Below are positions 16,156 to 23,925 of a DNA stretch of 64,000 nt, in pieces. The position numbers and the translations under genes are program-made. The DNA lies in NCBI RefSeq assembly GCF_003122365.1, contig NZ_CP029254.1, positions 434,001 to 498,000 of the forward strand, written 5' to 3'. Source of the DNA: Streptomyces spongiicola (GTDB taxonomy: Bacteria; Actinomycetota; Actinomycetes; Streptomycetales; Streptomycetaceae). The notes under the pieces were generated by a model, which did no database searches, was not told the DNA's origin, and saw nothing but the letters and a program-made list of their open reading frames with translations. Within the stretch, counting starts at the first letter, position 1. Every line of letters starts with the position of its first letter.

Positions 16156-17616
16156 TCAGGGCGCCCGGCGCCCGGCGGCGATGCGCCGGACCCGGCTGCG
16201 GACGGCATACCAGCCGCCGACGAGGGCGAGCGCGATCAGCGGGAGGCACTCGACGGTGGTGCGGCCGATGCCGCCCTCCAGCCACATGAGGACGAGGACG
16301 CAGGCGAGGAAGGCCAGGGTGGCGATCTGGGTCCAGGGGGCCCAGGGAAGCCGGTACGCGGGGCGGGTGAGCCGGCCCTGGCCCGCGCGGTTCACGAACA
16401 GCAGCGAGCAGACCATGATCATGCCCCAGGTGCCGATGATGCCGATCGAGGCGAAGTTCAGCACGAGTTCGAACGCCTTGCCGGGCATGACGTAGTTCAG
16501 GAACACGCCGACGACGCCGAAGCCCGCGGTGAGCAGGATGCCGCCGTAGGGGACACCGCCCCTGTTCATCACGCCGGTGAACTTCGGCGCGGAGCCCGCT
16601 ACCGACATGGAGCGCAGGATGCGGCCGGTGGAGTAGAGACCGGAGTTGAGGCTGGAGAGGGCCGCGGTGAGCACGACGAGGTTCATGACGCTGGCGGCGC
16701 CGGGGATGCCCAGCTTGTTGAGGACGGTGACGAACGGGCTCTGGTCACCGGTGTAGGCGGTGTACGGCAGCAGCAGGGAGAGGAGCACCACGGAGCCGAC
16801 GTAGAAGAGGCCGACCCGCCACATGATGGAGTTGATCGCCTTCGGCATGATCTTCTCGGGGTTCTCGGTCTCACCGGCGGCGACGCCGACCAGCTCGACG
16901 GAGGCGTAGGCGAAGACGACACCCTGGATGAGCAGCAGCATCGGCAGGACACCGCTGGGGAAGAGGCCGCCGTTGGCGGTGACGGTGGCCAGGCCCGGAG
17001 TGTGGCCGCCGACCTCGTGCCCGGTGGCGACGAGGAAGATGCCTGTCAGCATGAACAGCACCAGCGCGCCGACCTTGACGATCGCGAACCAGAACTCCAT
17101 CTCGCCGAAGTACCTCACCGAGATCAGGTTGGCGGTGAGGACCACGGCGAGGGCGATCAGTGCGAGCACCCACTGGGGGACGTCGCTGAAGGCCGACCAG
17201 TAGCGGGCGAACACCGCGGCGGCGGTGATGTCCGCGATGGCGGTGGTCGACCAGTTCAGGAAGTACAGCCAGCCGGCGGTGTAGGCCCCCTTCTCTCCCA
17301 TGAACTCGCGCGCGTAGGAGACGAAGGCCCCGGAGGACGGCCGGTAGAGGACCAGCTCGCCGAGCGCCCGGACGACGAGGAACGCGAACACGCCGCACAG
17401 GGCGTACGCGATGAACAGCGACGGGCCGGCGCCGGCCAGGCGCCCGCCCGCGCCGAGGAAGAGGCCGGTACCGATGGCGCCGCCGATGGCGATCATGTTG
17501 ATGTGGCGCGCCTTGAGGTCCTTGCGGTAGCCGGCGTCTCCGGCGTCCACGTGGAGGGCGCCGTCCGCCGGGGCGGCGGTGGGCGCGTCGGACGCGGCCA
17601 AGCTGTGGTCACTCAT
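16156..17616 (-). CDS. amino-acid permease, AAT family (AnsP/CycA-like)
   Basis: A 486-residue integral membrane transporter of the APC superfamily with about 12 hydrophobic segments. The family signature 'YRKDLKARHINMIAIGGAIGTGLFLGAG' opens the first helix. 'SSGAFVSYAREFMGEKGAYTAGW' and 'VELVGVAAGETENPEKIMPKAIN' are the conserved AAT motifs. It would take up an amino acid by proton symport. Asparagine (AnsP-like) or D-Ser/D-Ala/Gly (CycA-like) are plausible, and sequence alone does not decide. The ATG at 17616 gives a normal 35-residue cytoplasmic N-terminus. The upstream region is unusually AT-rich with two inverted repeats. Confidence 0.9.
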   Translation of the reverse strand: MSDHSLAASDAPTAAPADGALHVDAGDAGYRKDLKARHINMIAIGGAIGTGLFLGAGGRLAGAGPSLFIAYALCGVFAFLVVRALGELVLYRPSSGAFVSYAREFMGEKGAYTAGWLYFLNWSTTAIADITAAAVFARYWSAFSDVPQWVLALIALAVVLTANLISVRYFGEMEFWFAIVKVGALVLFMLTGIFLVATGHEVGGHTPGLATVTANGGLFPSGVLPMLLLIQGVVFAYASVELVGVAAGETENPEKIMPKAINSIMWRVGLFYVGSVVLLSLLLPYTAYTGDQSPFVTVLNKLGIPGAASVMNLVVLTAALSSLNSGLYSTGRILRSMSVAGSAPKFTGVMNRGGVPYGGILLTAGFGVVGVFLNYVMPGKAFELVLNFASIGIIGTWGMIMVCSLLFVNRAGQGRLTRPAYRLPWAPWTQIATLAFLACVLVLMWLEGGIGRTTVECLPLIALALVGGWYAVRSRVRRIAAGRRAP

Positions 17617-17760
17617 GCAGTGGTTCGCCTTCGTGAGGGGTGCGGAGGCCGGAACTCCTCCGGTGGTCTTCCCCCCAGCGCGGAGGGCGGTCGCCGCTGA
17701 AGGGGCGGGCGGGCGGAGACGGCCCGGCACCACGCGGTCGCCTCAACCTGGGATTCTGAC

Positions 17761-17837
17761 AGCGACTAACGTCGCTCGTATATAAATCTGAAGTATTCAA
17801 GTGGTTAAGACGAAGTAAAACAAGGTCAACTTGTTTT
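17761..17837 (-). promoter_or_regulatory. AT-rich promoter region with two inverted repeats
   Basis: Two perfect inverted repeats, AGCGAC-N4-GTCGCT (17761-17776) and AAAACAAG-N5-CTTGTTTT (17817-17837), flank an island with TATATAAAT (17781-17789) in otherwise GC-rich DNA. It lies 145-220 bp upstream of the permease start and is likely its promoter/operator region; the regulator is unknown. Confidence 0.55.
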
Positions 17838-18416
17838 GAGGGAGAGGCATCGGACGGCCGGCAGGCACATGCGCGCAGCTTCCGGGCACCGCGGCGCCGC
17901 TCGGCCCGGTCAGCCCCTCGGCCGACCGGCGTCGCCTTCGCGAACGGCTTCGGCAACCCGGCGCGGAGCACGACGGCGGCCGCGTCCCGTTCCCGAACGG
18001 CGGGGACGGGCACGACCGTCGGGCGCGTCTCGGGCCACGGCACCGCCCGGGCGGGCGGGGTCTTCCGTCCGGATGCACCGGGCACGGCGGGGGTCCGGAG
18101 CCGCCCAGCACAAGGGGCTTCCGGAGGAGGCCGGGGACGACGGGCTTCCGGAGGAGGCGCCGAGCACGACGGGCTTCCGGAGGAGGCGCCGAGCACGACG
18201 CAGCGGGAACCCTTGCCGTACGCGGCCGACCCTCCGGCCCGGAGTGCGGCGACCGCGCCGATGGCGCACCCGGTGGGCGCGGCGCGCCGACGGCACGCCG
18301 GACGGCCGCCCGGGGCCGCCCGTACCCCCGGGCACGTCGCACCTCATACTCTCAGTGGCGCACGGCCCGGCGCCGGGCCCGGCGCACGGCCCATGTCGAG
18401 AGGACGGCGAGGCACT
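17838..18416. other. gap with 29-bp tandem repeats
   Basis: No gene is recognised between the permease promoter region and gluconokinase. It contains two exact 29-bp units (18137-18165, 18166-18194) with a degenerate copy before (from ~18110) and a partial one after. A gntR or gluconate-permease gene, often beside gntK in Streptomyces, is absent. Confidence 0.65.
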
Positions 18417-18926
18417 TTGGACACCCCGCACGCCGTCGTGGTGATGGGCGTGTCAGGCACCGGCAAGACCACCGTCGGTGTCCTGCTCGCCGAGGCACTC
18501 GGCGTTCCCTACGCCGATGGCGACGACTTCCATTCCGCGCACGCCATCGCCAGGATGTCCGCCGGCGTCCCGCTGGACGACGCCGACCGCGAGCCCTGGC
18601 TGGACGCCGTCGGCCGGTGGGCGCACGGCAGGTCCGGCCGGGGCGGTGTCATCAGCTGCTCGGCCCTCAGGCGGGCCCACCGGGACCGGCTGCGGGCCGC
18701 CGCGCCGGACGTCGAGTTCCTCCATCTGACCGGCGACCGCGCGCTGATCGAGCGCCGGACTGCCGAGCGCGAGGGCCACTTCATGCCCGCCGCGCTGCTC
18801 GACTCGCAGTTCGCCGCCCTGGAACCCCTGGAGGGCGACGAGGCCGGCGTCGCCGTCGACGTCTCCGGCTCCCCCCGTGAAATCGCCGAACGGGCCGTCG
18901 CCGCGCTGCGCCGGCCGGAGGACTGA
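18417..18926 (+). CDS. gntK: gluconokinase
   Basis: A 169-residue P-loop kinase that phosphorylates gluconate to 6-phosphogluconate, feeding the pentose phosphate pathway. 'VVMGVSGTGKTTVG' is the Walker A at the very N-terminus, and 'YADGDDFHSAHAIARMSAGVPLDDADREPWLD' is the diagnostic gluconokinase substrate segment. 'VISCSALRRAHRDRLR' and 'HFMPAALLDSQFAALE' complete the family motifs. The start is uncertain. TTG at 18417 is preceded by a GAGG-type site and gives the standard MDTPHAVVVMG opening; ATG at 18393 would add 8 residues. The usual gntR and gntP neighbours are missing. Confidence 0.9.
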   Translation: MDTPHAVVVMGVSGTGKTTVGVLLAEALGVPYADGDDFHSAHAIARMSAGVPLDDADREPWLDAVGRWAHGRSGRGGVISCSALRRAHRDRLRAAAPDVEFLHLTGDRALIERRTAEREGHFMPAALLDSQFAALEPLEGDEAGVAVDVSGSPREIAERAVAALRRPED

Positions 18927-19301
18927 GACATCACCCCGACGCCCTTCCCCGCCCCGGCCGGCGGGATCCCGGCTCACGCCGGCCGGAGGGCGGGCCGGGT
19001 GCCGCGCCGGCACCGGCACCGGCACCGGCACCGGCCGACCGCCGCCGCATCCGGGCCCGGGACGGTGACGGGACGAGGACCGGGACGGCCACCGTGCCCG
19101 GATGCCCCTGGTGCCCCTGGTGCCCCTGGTGCCGACGGCTGCGACTGCGAGCGCGGTCGATGCGATCGGGCTGGTCGGGAAGCGTGCGGCCGCGCAGCGG
19201 TCCGCCCGCTTCCCGACCGCCGCGTCGTCGCCGGTTCGGCCGGGTGCCGCTCACGGCGGATACGGCGGGGAAACCCGCACGGATGCTCAACGACCGTCAC
19301 C
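18927..19301. other. gap with short tandem repeats
   Basis: No gene is seen between the convergent gntK and cytochrome genes. It holds about five copies of a 6-bp unit (CCGGCA, 19006-19036) and three copies of TGCCCCTGG at about 19104-19132. Confidence 0.6.
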
Positions 19302-20030
19302 TTACGTCCCCGTTCGCCCTTTTTCGCACTTGTCCGCCCCTGTCCGCCCCCCGGTCGCCCCCTGTCCGTCCCTGTCCGGGTCCCACAGCGGGTGCTCCCG
19401 GCGGGCCCAGGAGCGCTCGACCGTCCCGTGGCGCATACCGCGGCGCGCCTCCGGATCGGCGAACGCCTTCCTGATGTGCCCGATCAGTACCACCCCGATG
19501 GCCAGCGCCAGCCAGTCGTGCACGAACGTCGCGCCGTTGCGCCAGACCAGCGGGGCGAGCCCGGTGAACCACATCAGCAGCCCCGTGCCGAGCATCACCA
19601 GCACCGCGCCGGCGATCCACGCGGCGTACAGCTTCTGCCCCGCGTTGAACTTCCCGGCCGGGCGTTCCCCGGGGCCGTGCCGGCGGCGGAGCGCGGCCCG
19701 GAGCCAGCGGCGGTCGTGCTGCCCGAAGCGGTTCAGCCGCCGCAGGTCCTTCCGGAACGGACGGGAGGCCAGTCCCAGCAGGAACGGCACCGGGAGCAGC
19801 AGCCCCGACCACTGGTGCAGGGTCACCACGAGGTGGCGGCGGCCCACGAGTCCGGCCAGCGCAGGCACGTACAGACAGGCGGCCGTCGCGACGCACAGCA
19901 GCATCAGCACCGCGGTGGCGCGGTGGACGAGGCGTTCGGCGCGGCCGAACCTCCGTACACGGCCCGGGGCCTCAGACGGTGGGGGTGTCGTCGCGGCCGT
20001 TCGAGCGGCCGACCCAGGCGTCGACGTCAT
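19302..20030 (-). CDS. cytochrome b561/b6-type membrane subunit
   Basis: A 242-residue protein with four predicted transmembrane helices: 'VLMLLCVATAACLYVP', 'HLVVTLHQWSGLLLPVPFLLGL', 'LYAAWIAGAVLVMLGTGLLMWF' and 'FVHDWLALAIGVVLIGHI'. His residues are placed as haem ligands, as in formate-dehydrogenase gamma/cytochrome b561 subunits. It overlaps the molybdopterin oxidoreductase gene by 59 bp and most likely passes electrons between the quinone pool and that enzyme, comparable in role to MsrQ with MsrP. The N-terminal ~30 residues are disordered, because the ATG at 20030 lies inside the upstream gene. Confidence 0.83.
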   Translation of the reverse strand: MTSTPGSAARTAATTPPPSEAPGRVRRFGRAERLVHRATAVLMLLCVATAACLYVPALAGLVGRRHLVVTLHQWSGLLLPVPFLLGLASRPFRKDLRRLNRFGQHDRRWLRAALRRRHGPGERPAGKFNAGQKLYAAWIAGAVLVMLGTGLLMWFTGLAPLVWRNGATFVHDWLALAIGVVLIGHIRKAFADPEARRGMRHGTVERSWARREHPLWDPDRDGQGATGGRTGADKCEKGRTGT

Positions 20031-20910
20031 AGCCTCGCTCCTCCCAGTACCCGGGGCGCACGTCCCGGGTCAGGGAGATCCCGGAGAGCCACTTCGCGGA
20101 CTTGTAGAAGTACATGGGTGCGACATACAGCCGCACCGGCCCGCCGTGCGCGTGGGAGAGGGGTTCGTCACTCATCCGCAGACAGACCAGGACGTCGGAG
20201 CGGCGGGCCTGTTCGAGGGTCAGGCTCTCGCTGTACACACCGTCGAAGCAGGTGAACCGGACCGCCCGGGCCTCCGGCCGTACGCCGACGGCGTCCAGCA
20301 GCTCCGACAGCCGGACGCCCTCGAAGGGGGTGTCGGGGACGCGCCAGCCCGTCACGCACTGCACGTCGCGCACCAGACGGGTCTGCGGCAGTGCGCGGAG
20401 GGCGCGGAGGGTGAACTCGGCGGGCCGCTCGACCAGTCCGCCGACGGTGAGTTGGTAGCCGGCGGCGGTCTCGCGGGGCACGGACGCGGCGACCGAGTAG
20501 TAGCGGAAGCCGCCGCCACCCGGCAGCAGGCCGGTGAGCTTCGTCGGGTCCGTGTCGGCGACCGGCCCGAGGACCGCTTCGAGACCGCGTTGCAGCCAGG
20601 GAGCGGCGGCGACGCCGGCGGCACCGAGGCCCAGGACGGCGAGCACCGTGCGACGCCCGAGGGGTACGCCCTCCGCGTCCGGGTCCGCGACGGCAGCCGG
20701 ATCCGGGGGCGGTGCCGGTGCCGGTGCCCCGGTCGGGGTCGGTGCCGGTGCCCCGGTCGGGGTCGGGGGCGGAGTCGGGGGCGGTGCCGCGTCCGGCGGA
20801 CGCGGGTCCGGGTCCGTGTACCGGTCCGGATCCGCGTACCGGTCCGGGTCCGGACCCGGCCGCGCCGGATTGGAGGGGGTCGGACCCGGGGGCGGGGTGG
20901 TCTCGTTCAC
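19972..20910 (-). CDS. sulfite-oxidase-family molybdopterin oxidoreductase
   Basis: A 312-residue protein. The N-terminal ~80 residues are a Pro-rich, TPTGAPAP-repetitive tail, then the twin-arginine-like 'GRRTVLAVLGLGAAGVAAAP' membrane anchor/signal, followed by the Mo-cofactor domain. The Mo-ligand Cys is in 'LVRDVQCVTGWRVPDTPFEGV'. 'VRFTCFDGVYSESL' and 'PVRLYVAPMYFYKSAKWLSGISL' are conserved YedY/sulfite-oxidase segments. It is likely an extracytoplasmic reductase paired with the overlapping cytochrome b gene; the substrate (sulfoxide, sulfite or other) is unknown. The Pro/Asp-rich N-terminus, with DPDRY repeats, is longer than usual. Confidence 0.87.
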   Translation of the reverse strand: MNETTPPPGPTPSNPARPGPDPDRYADPDRYTDPDPRPPDAAPPPTPPPTPTGAPAPTPTGAPAPAPPPDPAAVADPDAEGVPLGRRTVLAVLGLGAAGVAAAPWLQRGLEAVLGPVADTDPTKLTGLLPGGGGFRYYSVAASVPRETAAGYQLTVGGLVERPAEFTLRALRALPQTRLVRDVQCVTGWRVPDTPFEGVRLSELLDAVGVRPEARAVRFTCFDGVYSESLTLEQARRSDVLVCLRMSDEPLSHAHGGPVRLYVAPMYFYKSAKWLSGISLTRDVRPGYWEERGYDVDAWVGRSNGRDDTPTV

Positions 20911-20925
20911 TCCTCGATTCGAGCA

Positions 20926-20956
20926 CCCGCGGCCGCCGGGATCCAGCGGCCGCGGG
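20926..20956 (-). terminator. terminator after the APC permease
   Basis: An 11-bp perfect stem (20926-20936 with 20946-20956) and 9-nt loop. It begins 17 nt after the APC permease stop and ends 15 nt before the oxidoreductase start, insulating the two same-strand genes. Confidence 0.8.
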
Positions 20957-20973
20957 CGTCCGTCAGAATTCCG

Positions 20974-22539
20974 TCACACCTCGGCGCGGGGTGCCGGGAC
21001 CTGCTCCGCGGCCTGCTCCAGCCGGAAGGCCTCGTTGCCGAGCCCGATCCGGGCGTGCACCTCGGGCCGCAGGGACTTCAGGACCACGCCGTAGACGAGC
21101 CCGCCGGCCAGGGACAGGCCGATGATGCCGGGCAGGATCCAGCTCAGCGCCGAACCGGGTCCGGCTCCGATCAGGACATCGAAGTCCTTCACCGTGTAGG
21201 CGGCGATCGCGAGGAGCGAGAGCCCCGCCAGCCCGGAGCAGACGAGCCGCCACGCCTGCGGGCCGGCCGCGCCGCGGCGTACGAAGAAGGCGATCACGGC
21301 GAAGGAGGCCGCGGCCATCAGCAGGATCACCCCGAGGGCCCCGATGTTGCCCATCCAGGTGAACAGCCGCAGCACCGGAGTGGTCGGGTCGCCCGCGGGC
21401 CGGCCGTCGGTGGCGGCGAAGGCCGCGATCACTGCGGCGGAGACGAGGGACTGGAGCACCGAACCGGTGGCGGGGGCCCCGCTGGTACGGGTGGTCCGGC
21501 CGAAGCCGGCGGGCAGCAGCCCCTCCCGGCCCATGGCGAACGCGTAGCGTGCGACGACGTTGTGGAAGCTGAGCAGCGCCGCGAACATACCGGTCACGAA
21601 GAGGACGTGCAGCACATCGGTGAAGGCGGTGCCGAGTCGGTCGCCGGTGAGCGAGAACAGCAGTCCGGGCCCCTGCTCGGCCGCCTCGCGGGTGACGGCG
21701 CCGGGACCGGTGGCGACGGTGATCGCCCAGGCGCTGAGCGCGAGGAACAGCGCGGCGTAGCCGACGGCGAGGAACATCACGCGCGAGACCACCACCTGGG
21801 GGCGGCTGGTCTCCTCCGCGTACACCGGGGACTGCTCGAAGCCGACGAACGCCGCGATGCAGAAGCACAGGGCGGTACCGAGGCCCGCACCGGTGAGGGT
21901 GGCCGGGTCGAAGGCGCTCAGGGAGAGGCCCTCGGGGCCGGGCTCGGCCACGGCGGCGACGTCGAAGACGACGACGAGGGCGCACTCGACCACGAGGAGG
22001 ACGCCGAGCACCCTGGCGTTGAGGTCGATCTTCAGCCAGCCCAGTACGGCGACGACGGCGGCGGCCGCGAGCGCGGGGACCCACCAGGGGACGGTCAGGC
22101 CGAGGTGGGTGGCGAGCAGGCCCGAGACCTCGAATCCGAGGATGCCGTAGATGCCGACCTGCATGGCGCTGTACGCGACGAGGGCGACCAGCGCGGCCCC
22201 GGCGCCCGAGGTGGGGCCGAGGCCGCGGGCTATGTAGGCGTAGAAGGCACCGGCGTTGTGGACGTGGCGGCTCATCTCGGCGTATCCGACGCTGAACAGC
22301 ATCAGGACGATGCCGAGGACCACGTACAGCAGGGGCTGGCCGACGATCCCCATCACGCCGTAGACGGTGGGCATGACCCCGGCCACGACCATCAGCGGTG
22401 CGCTGGCGGCGAGGACCGAGAGCAGCAGGCCCGCGGTCCCGAGCCGGTCGGCGCGCAGCGCCCGGTCCTGGCCCTTGTAGGTGTTGATCTCGCTCGTGCT
22501 GGTGGCGCTCGTGCTGGTGCTCGAACTGGCCGGCGGCAT
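20974..22539 (-). CDS. APC-family amino-acid/amine permease
   Basis: A 521-residue transporter with ~12 membrane segments. The first is preceded by a Ser/Thr-rich tail (residues 2-17). 'LGTAGLLLSVLAASAPLMVVAGVMPTVY' and 'CFCIAAFVGFEQSPVYAEETSRPQVVVSRVM' are the characteristic APC helix 1 and helix 6 regions of the amino-acid/polyamine antiporter-like group. The cargo is unknown. The start at 22539 was chosen because upstream frame-compatible sequence belongs to the next gene. It lies 32 bp downstream of the hypothetical gene on the same strand and is probably cotranscribed with it. Confidence 0.88.
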   Translation of the reverse strand: MPPASSSTSTSATSTSEINTYKGQDRALRADRLGTAGLLLSVLAASAPLMVVAGVMPTVYGVMGIVGQPLLYVVLGIVLMLFSVGYAEMSRHVHNAGAFYAYIARGLGPTSGAGAALVALVAYSAMQVGIYGILGFEVSGLLATHLGLTVPWWVPALAAAAVVAVLGWLKIDLNARVLGVLLVVECALVVVFDVAAVAEPGPEGLSLSAFDPATLTGAGLGTALCFCIAAFVGFEQSPVYAEETSRPQVVVSRVMFLAVGYAALFLALSAWAITVATGPGAVTREAAEQGPGLLFSLTGDRLGTAFTDVLHVLFVTGMFAALLSFHNVVARYAFAMGREGLLPAGFGRTTRTSGAPATGSVLQSLVSAAVIAAFAATDGRPAGDPTTPVLRLFTWMGNIGALGVILLMAAASFAVIAFFVRRGAAGPQAWRLVCSGLAGLSLLAIAAYTVKDFDVLIGAGPGSALSWILPGIIGLSLAGGLVYGVVLKSLRPEVHARIGLGNEAFRLEQAAEQVPAPRAEV

Positions 22540-22571
22540 GACGGGGCGGTCCCTTCCGGGGGATAGGTCGT

Positions 22572-23534
22572 TCAGACGGAGCCGAGCGCGGCGTCGCGCG
22601 CGGCGAGGAAGGCATGGTGCGGATCCCGGTCCGGGTAGGACCAGGGGTCCGGGGTGGCGTGCGGCCCGATGCGGTGGAAGAGGGCGGCGGCCTCGGCCGA
22701 GCGGCCCTCGCAGTACTTGGCGTGGGCGAGGAAGTTGAGGTCGAGCCGGTTGCGGGGGTGGTCCTCTCCCTCCCATTCCAGCCACCAGTCGAAGGCCGTC
22801 TTCATCACCTGGCGGGCCCGGCGGCTGGTCCAGTGGCCCGAGACGGCTGGGTCGGCGGGCCAGCCCCCGGCCGCGGCCAGCACCCGGTACCGCTCCGTGT
22901 GCGCGACCACGGGCAGGACGGCGAGCGGGGAGTCGGCGGGGGCCTGCTCGGCCGCCCAGGACGCGAAGTCGTACACCTCGTGCAGCGGGTCCTGGCCGGC
23001 GCCGACGCGGCGTTCGGCGAGCCGGGCGACCATCAGGTGGTGGGCGTGGTGGTGTTCGGGGTGGCGTACCCGTACCTCGTCGAAGAGGCGGACGACCTCC
23101 TCCTCGGTGCCCATGGTGCGGGCGAGGAGCAACTGCGCGAGCCACGGGGTCGGATCGTGGGGCGCCCGTCCCGCGGCCACCAGGCAGGCGGCCCTGGCGG
23201 ACTCCGCCGGCTCCCTGCCGCGCAGGGCGGCCCGGACGGCTGCGCAGGCGAGCAGCGCGGCCGCGTCGGAGCTCTCGGGCTCGGCGAGGAGCCAGTCGCG
23301 CGCCCAGGCGGCGCTGGACGGCGGCTCGCCGAGGACGACGAGCCGATGGCCGCGGCGGTCCCAGTCGTCGCCGGTGGCCGAGAGCAGGGAGCGGACCGCG
23401 TTCCAGCGTCCCTGGGCCAACTGGCCTCGTACGGATATGAGTTCGGTGTCGTCGAGCGCGGGGTCGAAGGACTGACCGGAACGCCATGCGCGACGGCGGC
23501 GGCCGAGCGGAGGCGGAGGTGGGGGCATCCGCAT
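22572..23534 (-). CDS. conserved hypothetical protein, helical-repeat-like
   Basis: A 320-residue soluble protein, all-helical and TPR-like in look: 'AAALLACAAVRAALRGREPAESARAACLVAAGRAPHDPTPWLAQLLLAR', then 'HHHAHHLMVARLAERRVG'. It has many Trp-rich segments ('WTSRRARQVMKTAFDWWLEWEGEDHPRNRLDLNFLAHAKYCEG'). No catalytic motif is recognised. The C-terminal region, with 'AHAKYCEGRSAEAAALFHRIG', resembles proteins that count or scaffold rather than catalyse. It is upstream of, and probably cotranscribed with, the APC permease. The ATG at 23534 is preferred; ATG at 23528 is an alternative. Function unknown. Confidence 0.8.
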   Translation of the reverse strand: MRMPPPPPPLGRRRRAWRSGQSFDPALDDTELISVRGQLAQGRWNAVRSLLSATGDDWDRRGHRLVVLGEPPSSAAWARDWLLAEPESSDAAALLACAAVRAALRGREPAESARAACLVAAGRAPHDPTPWLAQLLLARTMGTEEEVVRLFDEVRVRHPEHHHAHHLMVARLAERRVGAGQDPLHEVYDFASWAAEQAPADSPLAVLPVVAHTERYRVLAAAGGWPADPAVSGHWTSRRARQVMKTAFDWWLEWEGEDHPRNRLDLNFLAHAKYCEGRSAEAAALFHRIGPHATPDPWSYPDRDPHHAFLAARDAALGSV

Positions 23535-23562
23535 TGCTACTTTCACATCAGACAGTGAGCGA

Positions 23563-23925
23563 ATGATCGCTCTCAGCAAATCGGTAGGGAAGGCTCTGCG
23601 TCAAGGCCGGGCCCCTCGGGCTCTCCCTCACTGCCCCTCCGCCGACCCTCCGCGGACCGCCCATGGACCGCCCGCCGACCCTCCGCGGACCGACCACGGA
23701 CCGACCACGGACCCCTGCACCGTGCCCCTCCGCCAGCCCTCCACCAACAGTCCACCGACCCCTGACCGACCGCCGCCCGCAGACCGCCGACCGCCGACCG
23801 CCCGCCGACCGCCAACCGCCGACCGCCCACGACCCCTGCGCCACCCCTCCGTCGCATCGTCCGCTTCCCCCTGCTGTGCGGGGAGTCGCGTCCCGCCGGC
23901 GCCGCGCGGCCGCCCCGTCGCGCCG
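23563..23925. repeat. low-complexity GACCG/CCGAC repeat gap
   Basis: No gene is seen. The stretch 23638-23850 is built from imperfect repeats of CCGACCCTCCGCGGACCG and shorter CCGACC/CCACGGACCG words, producing long but meaningless open frames. Confidence 0.7.

Noticed and set aside
15802..17700. A very long open frame antisense to the amino-acid permease
   Set aside because: High-GC third positions keep the opposite frame open; the product is Asp/Gly/Val-rich with no domain, while the minus strand encodes a clear 12-helix permease.
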